Shown here one piece after another: positions 1 to 7,573 of a stretch of DNA of 27,433 nucleotides (positions are counted from its first letter, which is position 1; every line of letters begins with the position of its first letter). A model generated the notes under the pieces. That model was not told the origin of the DNA. It saw only the letters and a program-made list of their open reading frames with translations, and ran no database searches. The stretch comes from an uncultured Collinsella sp. (GTDB lineage: Bacteria > Actinomycetota > Coriobacteriia > Coriobacteriales > Coriobacteriaceae). The position numbers were made by a program, and so were the translations under genes. Where the stretch lies: positions 1 to 27,433 of the forward strand of contig CAUFWM010000018.1 of NCBI GenBank assembly GCA_959596505.1, in the 5' to 3' direction.

Positions 1-493
1 AGAAGTACTCCGCCGGAGCCTCGGCGATGATCTTGGGGTTGATGAAGATGTGCGCGGGGCGGTTGGGGTACGAATAGCCCTCGAGCGAGCCGTCGTCATT
101 GTAGACAACGGCAATGGCGGTCGCGGCGGAGCAGTTGGAACAGATCGTCGGGACCGTGAAGACGATCTTCTTGAGCTCGATGGCCGCCGTCTTCACGGTA
201 TCGAGCGCCTTGCCGCCGCCACAGGCAATGAGCACGTCGGCTTCCTGGCAGGCAGGGGAGTTCACGACCTTGGCGATATTGGCACGCGTACTGTTGGTAC
301 CGTAGACGCGCGTCTCCAGAATCTCGACGTCGGTACCTGCCAGCGCAGCTTCGATACCGGGAAGTGCTGCGGCCAGTGCCCGCTTGCCACCGATGATCGC
401 GACCTTTGTCGCGCCGTACTCCGCCAGTGCGGCGGGCAGCTCGTCAAAGCAATCCTCGCCAACGGTGTAGTCGCTCATTCCAATCGTGCGCAT
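1..493 (-). CDS. Glycerol dehydrogenase-like iron-containing alcohol dehydrogenase (partial, 3' end off the left edge)
   Basis: The reverse strand reads open from an ATG at 491-493 to the window edge (164 codons). The start has a good Shine-Dalgarno sequence, AAGAAGG, 5 to 6 bases upstream. The protein begins MRTIGMSDYTVGEDCF and shows a Rossmann-like N-terminal half with the cofactor-loop motif GGGKALDTVK (about residues 92-101) and PTICSNCSA (about 115-123), the arrangement seen in the GldA branch of iron-containing alcohol dehydrogenases. The metal-binding Asp and His residues of the C-terminal domain lie outside the window. The family oxidises polyols such as glycerol with NAD. The exact substrate cannot be told from this half, so no gene symbol is given. 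It is transcribed divergently from ileS. Confidence 0.8.
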   Translation of the reverse strand, partial: MRTIGMSDYTVGEDCFDELPAALAEYGATKVAIIGGKRALAAALPGIEAALAGTDVEILETRVYGTNSTRANIAKVVNSPACQEADVLIACGGGKALDTVKTAAIELKKIVFTVPTICSNCSAATAIAVVYNDDGSLEGYSYPNRPAHIFINPKIIAEAPAEYF

Positions 494-551
494 AGCAACC
501 TTCTTTCGTTCGATAGAGTGCTTTCAGGTATTTTGCTCCTAGAGCAGGGCT

Positions 552-580
552 GTAATAGCGAGAAATTTCGAACGTATAAA
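552..580 (-). promoter_or_regulatory. Candidate promoter of the dehydrogenase-like gene
   Basis: On the minus strand TTTATA (575-580) is followed after 17 bases by TATTAC (552-557), a passable primary-sigma -35/-10 pair. It would start transcription about 50 bases upstream of the ATG. It lies back to back with the candidate ileS promoter. Confidence 0.4.
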
Positions 581-594
581 ACCAGTGTTGAGGG

Positions 595-623
595 TTTTTC
601 GCCGGCGCGGAACGTGCTAGCAT
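595..623 (+). promoter_or_regulatory. Candidate extended -10 promoter of the ileS T-box leader
   Basis: TAGCAT (618-623) is preceded by TGC, giving an extended -10 element. A weak -35 (TTTTTC, 595-600) sits 17 bases upstream. Transcription would begin near 630, just before the T-box leader. Confidence 0.4.
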
Positions 624-639
624 ACTCCGCATAAGCGTT

Positions 640-936
640 GATGGGGACGAGTAGTCGGCCGTCCGCATGCTACAGAGAGCGGGGAGCGCTGAGAGCCCGT
701 GCATGCGACCGATGAAAATCACCCCGGAGCTGCGGTCCCAACGGACGAGCCGCATAGGCACGTCTTAGTAGACATCGCCGAGATGGTCGTCGATACAGGC
801 CAGCCGAGTAACGGATGCGAGCGCGCGAATACGCGGGCGAGGGCATCTAAGCTGGGTGGTTAAGCGAAGAGCTTTTGCGGGCGCACAGCCCGTTTTGTGG
901 CGCTTCGTCCCAGCTTGCAGGGACGGGCGCTTTTTT
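640..936 (+). promoter_or_regulatory. T-box riboswitch, probably isoleucine-specific, with transcription terminator
   Basis: This leader senses uncharged tRNA and controls ileS. The T-box core is TGGGTGGTTAAGCG at 853-866. Its antiterminator is explicit: GCTGGG (851-856) pairs with CCCAGC (909-914) and AAGCG (862-866) pairs with CGCTT (901-905), leaving a bulge TGGTT that contains the UGGU expected to pair with a tRNA ACCA end (discriminator A, as in tRNA-Ile). The competing terminator pairs GCGC (900-903) and GTCCC (907-911) with GGGAC (920-924) and GCGC (927-930), followed by six T residues (931-936). A likely specifier codon is ATC at 718-720 followed by A. The 5' limit is approximate and stem I was not folded in detail. 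Confidence 0.88.
900..936 (+). terminator. Regulated terminator of the ileS T-box
   Basis: The stem GCGC-TTC-GTCCC / GGGAC-GG-GCGC with an 8-base loop is followed by TTTTTT (931-936). Its 5' arm is shared with the antiterminator, so the two folds exclude each other. Confidence 0.85.
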
Positions 937-979
937 GGTGCCCAGAGGGCGTGCGCGCCCACGACATGAAAGGGGTACC

Positions 980-3781
980 GTGGCAAACGAGTACAAGCAG
1001 ACGATGAATCTGCCCAAGACCGGTTTTCCCATGCGTGCCGGTCTTTCCAAGTCCGAGCCCAAGCGACTCAAGGACTGGCAGGACAACAAGGTCTACGAGC
1101 AGGTTCTGAAGAAGAACGAGGGTCACAAGAAGTTCGTGCTGCACGACGGCCCTCCGTACGCCAACGGTCCGATCCACATCGGCCACGCCATGAACAAGAT
1201 CTCCAAGGACATGATCAACCGTTACTGGATGATGCAGGGCTATGAGGTTCCCTATGTTCCCGGTTGGGACTGCCACGGCCAGCCGATCGAGCATAAGGTC
1301 GAGGAGAAGCTCGGCACCGAGAAGTTCAACCAGACCTCCACGGCTAAGATCCGCGAGCTCTGCAACAAGTTCGCTGTCGAGAACATCGAGCTGCAGAAGG
1401 CCGGCTTCCGTCGCCTGGGCGTGCTCGGCGACTGGGACAACCCCTATCTGACGCTCTATCACCAGCATGATGCCGCCGACATCGAGGTCTTCAAGGCCAT
1501 GTTCGATAAGGGCATGATCTATCGCGGCCACAAGCCGGTTCACTGGTGCAAGCACTGCCACACCGCGCTGGCCGAGGCCGAGATCGAGTACTCCGACGAG
1601 ACGAGCCCCTCCATTTTCGTGCGCTTTGAGATGACCTCCAAGCCCGCCGGTCTCGAGAACTTCGACGGCCCGGTCGATTTTATCATCTGGACGACCACGC
1701 CGTGGACCATCCCCTCTGACCAGGCCGTTTCCCTTAAGCCCGGCGCCGCCTATGTCGCCGTTGAGCACGATGGCCGTGCCGAGGTCATGCTCGAGGACCT
1801 GGCTCCCAAGTGCTGCGAGGAGTTTGGCTGGGAGTACACCCCGGTTATGGTCGACGGCAAGCCCTATGTGGTTCCCGCCGAGACCTTCCACCACATCCAC
1901 TACAAGCAGCCGATCTTTGACGGTGTTGAGGGCGTGGCGCTGCTGGCTGATTACGTCGGTGTCGACGACGGTACCGGTATCGTCCACAACTCGCCCGGCC
2001 ACGGCGTCGACGACTACTTTGCCTGCCTCAAGGAGGGCATCACCGACATCTGCATGCCGGTCGATGACGACGGCAAGTTCTACACCGGCGAGGTGTTTGG
2101 CACCGGTGGTCCCTTCAGCGGTATGGATACCGATGAGGCCAACCCGCATATCATCGAGTTCCTGCGCGAGCGCGGCACCCTGGTTCTCGAGAAGAAGATC
2201 ACGCACAGCTATCCGCACTGCTGGCGCTGCAAGCACCCGGTGCTCTTCCGTGCTACTGACCAGTGGTTTGTCTCGATGGACAAGACCGGTTTGCGCGAGC
2301 AGGCTGGCAAAGAGGTCCGCGAGAACGTCAAGTGGTATCCGGCCCACGCGGCCAACCGCATCGGTGCCATGGTCGAGCAGCGTCCCGACTGGTGCATCAG
2401 CCGTCAGCGCAACTGGGGCGTACCTATCCCCAGCTACACCTGCGCCGACTGCGGCGAGAAGGTCATGAACGATGCCACGCTCGACGCCGTCATCAAGCTC
2501 TTCCATGAGAAGGGCTCCGACGCCTGGTTCACCGACGCTCCCGAGAGCTACCTGGGCGAGGCCTGCGTCTGCCCCAAGTGCGGCGGCCATCACCTCAAGG
2601 CCGATAAGGACATCCTCGACGTGTGGTGGGACTCCGGCGTGTCTTGGAAGGCCGTATGCGAGTATCGCCCCGAGCTTGAGTACCCGGCTGACGTGTATCT
2701 CGAGGGCTCCGACCAGCACCGCGGTTGGTTCCAGAGCTCGCTGCTGACCTCGGTGGGTGCCAACGGTCACGCTCCGTACAAGGCAGTCGTCTCGCAGGGC
2801 TTCACGCTCGACGGCCAGGGCCGCAAGATGTCCAAGTCGCTCGGCAACGTCATCGACCCCAACAAGGTCTGCGACGAGATGGGCGCTGACATCATCCGTC
2901 TGTGGGTTGCCTCCGTCGACACCAGCTCCGACGTCTCCATCGACCATGAGATTCTCGCTCGTACGTCCGATGCCTACCGTCGTTTCCGCAACACGCTGCG
3001 CTTCCTGCTCTCCGAGCTCGAGGGTCAGTTTGAGCCCGAGACCGACGGCGTCGCCTTTGCCGACCTGCTGCCGCTCGACAAGCTCATGGTTGCCCGCCTG
3101 ACCCAGGTCCAGGCCGAGGTCGACGATGCCTACGCCAGCTACGAGTTCCCGCGCGCCTACCGTGCGCTTTACGACTTTGTGGTTACCGAGCTCTCCAACG
3201 TGTATCTCGACGCCCTGAAGGACCGTCTGTACTGCGAGAAGCCCGGCTCTCTCGAGCGCCGCAGCGCCCAAACCGTGCTGGCCGAGCTCTTCTCGATGCT
3301 CATGCGCGACCTGCAGCCGATCCTGTCCTACACGGTCGACGAGGCCATGGCCTATGCGCCCGCCGGCTGCGTCGATCACCAGAAGTACGCCGCGCTGCTC
3401 GATTGGTACAAGTCGCCTATCACGGTCGACGAGGCCAATGAGTTTGAGGGCGTGCTCGAGGCTTCGCTCGAGCTCCGTAGCGCCGTGACCAAGGCCCTTG
3501 AGGATGCCCGTTCCGCTGGCACCTTCACCAAGAGCCAGCAGGTCCGCGTCAAGGCGGTCGTTCCCGCCGAGATGTACGCGCTGCTGACCGGTGACAAAGC
3601 CGTCGACCTGGCCGAGTTCTACATCGTCTCCGATGTTGAGCTGACCCAGGGCGACGAGCTTTCCGTTGCTATTGAGGCTGCCGAGGGCGAGTGCTGCGAC
3701 CGTTGCTGGAACTATCGCACCACCGTCGGCGAGTACAACGGCCACGCGCATATCTGCAAGCGCTGCGCCGACGCTTTGTAG
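980..3781 (+). CDS. ileS: Isoleucyl-tRNA synthetase
   Basis: Charges tRNA-Ile with isoleucine in the cytoplasm. I chose the GTG at 980 because AAAGGGG (969-975 region) lies 5 bases upstream and the protein then begins as IleRS normally does (VANEYKQTMNLPKTGFPMRAG). The frame stays open further upstream, but that stretch overlaps the T-box terminator. The 933-residue length fits the family. Visible motifs are the class I HIGH signature (residues 66-69, in PIHIGHAMNK), WDCHGQPIE nearby, KMSKS (616-620) and a C-terminal zinc site with two CxxC pairs (CCDRCW and CKRC). The CP1 editing domain occupies the middle. It is a single-gene unit controlled by the T-box; its stop codon lies in a perfect palindrome. 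Confidence 0.98.
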   Translation: MANEYKQTMNLPKTGFPMRAGLSKSEPKRLKDWQDNKVYEQVLKKNEGHKKFVLHDGPPYANGPIHIGHAMNKISKDMINRYWMMQGYEVPYVPGWDCHGQPIEHKVEEKLGTEKFNQTSTAKIRELCNKFAVENIELQKAGFRRLGVLGDWDNPYLTLYHQHDAADIEVFKAMFDKGMIYRGHKPVHWCKHCHTALAEAEIEYSDETSPSIFVRFEMTSKPAGLENFDGPVDFIIWTTTPWTIPSDQAVSLKPGAAYVAVEHDGRAEVMLEDLAPKCCEEFGWEYTPVMVDGKPYVVPAETFHHIHYKQPIFDGVEGVALLADYVGVDDGTGIVHNSPGHGVDDYFACLKEGITDICMPVDDDGKFYTGEVFGTGGPFSGMDTDEANPHIIEFLRERGTLVLEKKITHSYPHCWRCKHPVLFRATDQWFVSMDKTGLREQAGKEVRENVKWYPAHAANRIGAMVEQRPDWCISRQRNWGVPIPSYTCADCGEKVMNDATLDAVIKLFHEKGSDAWFTDAPESYLGEACVCPKCGGHHLKADKDILDVWWDSGVSWKAVCEYRPELEYPADVYLEGSDQHRGWFQSSLLTSVGANGHAPYKAVVSQGFTLDGQGRKMSKSLGNVIDPNKVCDEMGADIIRLWVASVDTSSDVSIDHEILARTSDAYRRFRNTLRFLLSELEGQFEPETDGVAFADLLPLDKLMVARLTQVQAEVDDAYASYEFPRAYRALYDFVVTELSNVYLDALKDRLYCEKPGSLERRSAQTVLAELFSMLMRDLQPILSYTVDEAMAYAPAGCVDHQKYAALLDWYKSPITVDEANEFEGVLEASLELRSAVTKALEDARSAGTFTKSQQVRVKAVVPAEMYALLTGDKAVDLAEFYIVSDVELTQGDELSVAIEAAEGECCDRCWNYRTTVGEYNGHAHICKRCADAL

Positions 3782-3812
3782 GTTACGGCGTTCGTAGAAC
3801 GCCGTAACCTAC
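3778..3812. repeat. Perfect 16-bp inverted repeat over the ileS stop codon
   Basis: GTAGGTTACGGCGTTC (3778-3793) and its exact reverse complement (3797-3812) are separated by GTA. No T-tract follows, so it is not a standard intrinsic terminator. It contains the ileS TAG codon. Confidence 0.9.
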
Positions 3813-3856
3813 CGACGCTGCGCGGGCCGCATTTGGACAATCTGACGTTCAATTTC

Positions 3857-3891
3857 AAGGGCGCGACCGAAAGGTCAGCGCCCTTTCATTT
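3857..3891 (+). terminator. Intrinsic terminator after ileS
   Basis: AAGGGCGC-GACC (3857-3868), a GAAA tetraloop and GGTC-A-GCGCCCTT form a strong hairpin with one bulged A. It is followed by an interrupted T-rich tail (TTTCATTT). Confidence 0.8.
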
Positions 3892-3965
3892 CACGTCACC
3901 TTGTCTCAAATGCGACCTGCTCGCTCATTTATGCTCTACCTGCGGTGTTTCCGTTCTTGGGAGAT

Positions 3966-3996
3966 TTGTCGCTTCTTGCTTGCGTCAATGTATGAT
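3966..3996 (+). promoter_or_regulatory. Candidate promoter of lspA
   Basis: TATGAT (3991-3996) is a near-consensus -10 box. TTGTCG (3966-3971) could serve as -35, although the 19-base spacer is long. No other gene lies between here and lspA. Confidence 0.4.
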
Positions 3997-4047
3997 TATC
4001 TACTGCGTTAAACGGAATTCGATTGTTCTTGAGGGTAGGGGATTTCT

Positions 4048-4647
4048 TTGGGTCGTGGTGCGGATATGACGCCGCCTTTGCGTTGGCGGTTAGGTGTTGC
4101 TGGTGGGGTAGCGCTCGTTGTGTTGCTTGTTGACCAGCTGACCAAGCTTGCGGTTCGTGCCGTGGGCGATGCTCTGCATGTGACCGTTATCCCCGGCGTG
4201 ATCGATTTTCTGTTTGTTCGCAATATCGGAGCCGCCTTTAGCATGGGCGAGGGGCATGGCATCGCGTTTGCCGTGCTGGCGTTGGCAGTCATTATCGCTA
4301 TTGCCGTGTACCTCGTTCGTGCACCCCAGCTCGCCCATCTTGAGGTTGTGGGCATGGCCATGGTTGCGGGCGGCGCCGTCGGCAACGCTATCGATCGCCT
4401 GACCATGGGCTTCGTGACCGATTATATTGCCACCACCTTCATCGACTTCCCCGTTTTTAATGTAGCCGATATCGGCATTACGGTCGGCGTCGTGCTGGCG
4501 CTCATCGGTTACATGTTCTTGAGCCCCGCCGCTCGCGAGGTCGATGCGACCGCCGAACTCAACGCTCGTGATGAGGCTCGCGCCAAACGCAAAGCCAAGC
4601 AGCGTGGGGAGCGTGCCCGCAAGATTCGCGAAAGGAATGAGCGCTAA
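4048..4647 (+). CDS. lspA: Lipoprotein signal peptidase (signal peptidase II)
   Basis: Membrane aspartyl protease that cleaves signal peptides from diacylated prolipoproteins. The TTG at 4048 is preferred because AGGGG (4037-4041) sits 6 bases upstream; the ATG at 4066 has a weaker site and would remove six residues. Four hydrophobic segments are visible. Conserved blocks are VDQLTK (28-33), VRNIGAAFS (57-65), GNAIDR with catalytic Asp116, and FNVADIG with catalytic Asp141. The last 40 or so residues form a highly charged Lys/Arg/Glu tail longer than in typical LspA (199 against about 160 residues). The stop overlaps the next start by one base (TAATG). Confidence 0.95.
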   Translation: MGRGADMTPPLRWRLGVAGGVALVVLLVDQLTKLAVRAVGDALHVTVIPGVIDFLFVRNIGAAFSMGEGHGIAFAVLALAVIIAIAVYLVRAPQLAHLEVVGMAMVAGGAVGNAIDRLTMGFVTDYIATTFIDFPVFNVADIGITVGVVLALIGYMFLSPAAREVDATAELNARDEARAKRKAKQRGERARKIRERNER

Positions 4648-5660
4648 TGGCCGACATACATATTCTTGTTGCCGACGATTCCGCTGGTCAGCGTCTTGAC
4701 GCCTATCTGGGCGCCAACGATGGCTGTCCCACACGCTCTGCCTGCGCGCATCTGATCGAGGGAGGCGCCGTTGCCGTCAACGGCGAGACCTGCCTGTCAA
4801 AAAAGTATGCTGTGCGCGCCGGCGACCGCATCTCGGTCGACTTGCCCGAGCCGCACGATCCGACCGACGTGATTCCCGAGGCCATTCCCCTCGATATCCG
4901 CTACGAGGACGACTACCTCATCGTGCTCTCCAAGCAGCGCGGCCTGGTGTGCCATCCCGCCCACGGCCACGAGAGCGGCACCCTTGCGAACGCTCTGGTC
5001 TACCACTGCGGCATCGATCATCTTGGTACCGTGCAGGGTGAGGACCGCCCCGGCATCGTGCATCGCCTGGATCGCGATACCTCGGGGCTTATGCTCGCGG
5101 CAAAAGACGACGACACCCAGCGCGCGCTTCAAAATCTCATCCGCACGCGCACGCTCGACCGTCGCTATATCACGCTCGTTCACGGGCACATCGCCATGGA
5201 TGAGGGCACTGTCAACACTGGTATTGCCCGATCGACGCGCGACCGCGTGAAGATGGCGGTTTCCGATGACCCCTTTGCGCGCCAGGCCATCACGACTTTT
5301 AAGGTGCTCGAGCGCTTTGATTCCACGCGTTTTGACGACGGCTATACGCTCGTCGAGTGCCACTTGTTTACGGGCCGCACGCATCAGATTCGCGTGCACA
5401 TGCGCCATATCAAACACGCCTGCGTGGGCGATCCGCTCTACGGCAAGTGCGACGCGCGCGCCGATCAGGGTCTGACCAGGCAGTTCCTTCATTCCTGGCG
5501 TGTGGCGTTCGACCATCCCGTGACGGGAGAGCGCATTGAGTGCCGTGATGAGCTGCCGTGGGACCTTGCCGCGGTTCTGGATGACCTGGCCCCGCGTTCG
5601 CTCGGCCGCACTGCCGCCGGTGACGAAATTGTCCCGCAGCTCGGTCTGCTCGAAGCCTAG
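4647..5660 (+). CDS. RluD-type 23S rRNA pseudouridine synthase
   Basis: Isomerises uridine to pseudouridine in ribosomal RNA. The 337-residue protein has an N-terminal S4 RNA-binding region (about 15-68) and a catalytic domain with the RluA-family signature HRLDRDTSGLML (139-150); the catalytic Asp is the one in RLD, residue 142. The C-terminal RTHQIRVHM and GDPLYG motifs are also present. An AAAGGA ribosome-binding site lies in the end of lspA. The lspA-rluD pairing is common in Gram-positive bacteria and is known in Bacillus as lspA-ylyB. RluD, RluC and RluA members share these motifs, so the target uridines are not assigned and the symbol is left blank. Confidence 0.93.
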   Translation: MADIHILVADDSAGQRLDAYLGANDGCPTRSACAHLIEGGAVAVNGETCLSKKYAVRAGDRISVDLPEPHDPTDVIPEAIPLDIRYEDDYLIVLSKQRGLVCHPAHGHESGTLANALVYHCGIDHLGTVQGEDRPGIVHRLDRDTSGLMLAAKDDDTQRALQNLIRTRTLDRRYITLVHGHIAMDEGTVNTGIARSTRDRVKMAVSDDPFARQAITTFKVLERFDSTRFDDGYTLVECHLFTGRTHQIRVHMRHIKHACVGDPLYGKCDARADQGLTRQFLHSWRVAFDHPVTGERIECRDELPWDLAAVLDDLAPRSLGRTAAGDEIVPQLGLLEA

Positions 5661-5678
5661 CCAGAATTAGGTGGTTTC

Positions 5679-5707
5679 TTGAACTCGGTAAGCCTGCGGT
5701 AAGATAT
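5679..5707 (+). promoter_or_regulatory. Candidate promoter of the glycosyltransferase gene
   Basis: TTGAAC (5679-5684) and AGATAT (5702-5707) are separated by 17 bases. A start near 5714 would leave a short leader before the ATG at 5743. Confidence 0.45.
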
Positions 5708-5742
5708 ACGATTGTTTACGTAACGCGTTGCTGGGAGCCTGC

Positions 5743-7038
5743 ATGCTCGCCTTTTTACAAACCAACACACCCATCGTGATCTTCAACCAGATTGTCGTCA
5801 CGCTGCTCACGGCCTGCTTTCTGTACCAGGTGGTCTTCTTTGTCATCGGCGCTCTTCGTGGCGAGGTCGCGCCTCCCAAGGCCAAAAAACTCCACCGCTA
5901 TGCCTTCTTTATCGCGGCGCATAACGAGGAGGCTGTGATCGCCAACCTCGTTCGCTCCATCAAGGACCAGGATTATCCGTCCGAGCTTATCGAGGTCTTT
6001 GTGGTCGCCGACGCCTGCACCGACAACACGGCGCAGCTCGCGCGCGAGGCGGGCGCTGTCGTTTATGAGCGCAATGACCTTGCCCGCAAGGGCAAGAGCT
6101 GGGTCATGGACTTTGGCTTCGACCGCATCCTTAACGAGTATCCCGATACGTTTGAAGGCTACTTTATCTTCGATGCCGATAACGTCATCGCCCGCGATTA
6201 CGTCTCCAAGATGAACGATGCCTTTGATCAGGGCTTCCATGTGGTCACGAGCTATCGCAACTCCAAGAACTTCGGCAGCTCGTGGATCTCGGCGGCTAAT
6301 GCTACGTGGTATCTGCGAGAGGCGCGCTTTCTCAACAACGCGCGTAATATCTGCAAGACGTCCTGCGCTGTCTCGGGTTCGGGTTACCTTATCTCGGCGA
6401 GCGTGATCGAGGGCATGCACGGTTGGCAGTTCCATACGCTGACCGAGGATATTCAGTTCACCACGTTCTGCGCCATTCACGGCATTCGCATTGGCTATGC
6501 ACCGGCGGAGTTCTTTGACGAACAGCCCGTGACGTTTAAGGCTTCCTGGAAGCAGCGTATGCGCTGGACCAAGGGCTTCTACCAGGTGTTCTTTACGTAT
6601 GGTAAGCACCTGGTCAAATCGACCTTTCGCTACCATCGCTTTGCCGCCTATGACATGTTTATGACGATCGCCCCGGGTATGTTGCTATCTCTGATCTCGA
6701 TGCTCGCCAATGCCACGTTCCTGATTGTGGGCGGTCTTTCGCACGGCTTCCTGGCCACCGAGGTTGAGATGCAGGCGTGTGCCGCTTCTCTCATTATGAC
6801 CTTCGCCATGATGTATCAGACGTTCTTTATCCTGGCGCTGCTCACGACCATCTTTGAGTACAAGCACATTCACTGCGCGCAAAAGTGGCGTCTGGTGACC
6901 AACCTGTTTACCTTCCCGATCTTTATGTTCAGCTATATCCCCATTACGGTGGCAGCACTGTTCTTGAAGGTCGACTGGGTGCCGACGCAGCACGCCGTGA
7001 GCGTTACCCTTGACGAGGTCATGCAAGGCGCCAAATAA
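5743..7038 (+). CDS. Family 2 membrane glycosyltransferase
   Basis: Processive-type GT2 enzyme expected to build a surface or extracellular glycan from nucleotide sugars at the inner face of the membrane. The ATG at 5743 has GGGAG 5 bases upstream; an in-frame TTG at 5728 has no site. The 431-residue protein has one N-terminal membrane helix (about 12-38), then a GT-A domain with AAHNEE (58-63), VVADACTDNT (87-95 region), the DAD metal motif (144-146), TED (234-236, probable catalytic base) and QRMRW (271-275). These are the D, DxD, ED and Q/RxxRW elements of processive GT2 enzymes. Three or more C-terminal helices follow (about 305-408). No other glycan genes are adjacent, so the product polymer is unknown. 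A strong terminator follows. Confidence 0.88.
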   Translation: MLAFLQTNTPIVIFNQIVVTLLTACFLYQVVFFVIGALRGEVAPPKAKKLHRYAFFIAAHNEEAVIANLVRSIKDQDYPSELIEVFVVADACTDNTAQLAREAGAVVYERNDLARKGKSWVMDFGFDRILNEYPDTFEGYFIFDADNVIARDYVSKMNDAFDQGFHVVTSYRNSKNFGSSWISAANATWYLREARFLNNARNICKTSCAVSGSGYLISASVIEGMHGWQFHTLTEDIQFTTFCAIHGIRIGYAPAEFFDEQPVTFKASWKQRMRWTKGFYQVFFTYGKHLVKSTFRYHRFAAYDMFMTIAPGMLLSLISMLANATFLIVGGLSHGFLATEVEMQACAASLIMTFAMMYQTFFILALLTTIFEYKHIHCAQKWRLVTNLFTFPIFMFSYIPITVAALFLKVDWVPTQHAVSVTLDEVMQGAK

Positions 7039-7046
7039 CCACGATC

Positions 7047-7088
7047 AAAACCACCACAAAGGGGACAGGCACCTTTGTGGTGGTTTTT
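7047..7088. terminator. Strong bidirectional-looking terminator with REP-like loop
   Basis: AAAACCACCACAAAGG (7047-7062) pairs exactly with CCTTTGTGGTGGTTTT (7072-7087) around a 9-base loop. A-tract and T-tract flank the stem, so it could act in both directions. The loop region reads GGGGACAGGCACC, resembling a motif I recall from dispersed intergenic repeats in other bacteria. Confidence 0.88.
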
Positions 7089-7119
7089 GCGTTTGAGCTG
7101 CTGCCCAAGGAGGTGTTAG

Positions 7120-7542
7120 ATGGTCTATATTCCGTTTTGGATTTGCATCTTTGCCGGCGCGGCGATTGATGCCCGTGAGCGACGGTTTCCCAATCAGCTT
7201 GCCGGCGCGTGTGCGGTGGCGGCGTTTGCAGGCGTTTGGCTCGACAAGGGCGTTAACACGGCGCTTGACCATGCCGGTCTTGCTGCCATCGCCTACCTTG
7301 CCCTTATGCTTACTGAGTCGCTCTGGCGTCGTGTTCGCCACGCTCCCGGCATTGGTATGGGGGACGCCAAGGCGCTCTTTGCCCTTTGTACCTTCGATCC
7401 CTTGGGTGGTATCGTCGCGTTTGCGGCTGCGCTCCTGGCCCTTGCCGCCGCCTGTCTCATCGCAAAATCGCGCTCCCTGCCATTGCTGCCGTTTTTGGTG
7501 CCGATATTTGCCATAATCGAGGTTGTGGGTAGTACGCTGTAA
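7120..7542 (+). CDS. Prepilin peptidase-like A24 family protein
   Basis: A 140-residue, almost wholly hydrophobic protein with four to five predicted membrane helices. It carries the two aspartates of A24 aspartyl peptidases: Asp17 in AAIDARERRFPNQ, and Asp82 in GIGMGDAK (77-84), the GxGD motif. The N-terminal methyltransferase domain of full-length PilD is missing, as in CpaA/TadV-type minimal peptidases. A near-perfect AAGGAGGT site (7107-7114) precedes the ATG by 5 bases. Known members cut leader peptides of type IV pilins or Flp pilins in the membrane. No pilin or secretion genes are next to it, so its substrate is unknown. It is probably co-transcribed with the dGTPase gene 31 bases downstream. 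Confidence 0.82.
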   Translation: MVYIPFWICIFAGAAIDARERRFPNQLAGACAVAAFAGVWLDKGVNTALDHAGLAAIAYLALMLTESLWRRVRHAPGIGMGDAKALFALCTFDPLGGIVAFAAALLALAAACLIAKSRSLPLLPFLVPIFAIIEVVGSTL

Positions 7543-7573
7543 CCGTTTGCGCGCCCTTTTTAAGGAGCATGCC

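Noticed and set aside
50..634. A 194-codon + strand open frame at the left edge
   Set aside because: It is the shadow of the dehydrogenase-like gene on the other strand, which has family motifs and a ribosome-binding site.
860..3751. Open frame of 963 codons on the minus strand opposite ileS
   Set aside because: It is the antisense shadow of ileS, created by GC-rich codon bias; repetitive Val/Leu/Gly/Asp composition, no motif and no ribosome-binding site.
3833..4069. A 78-codon + strand open frame between ileS and lspA
   Set aside because: It runs through the ileS terminator and the lspA promoter and ribosome-binding site, and has no translation signal of its own.
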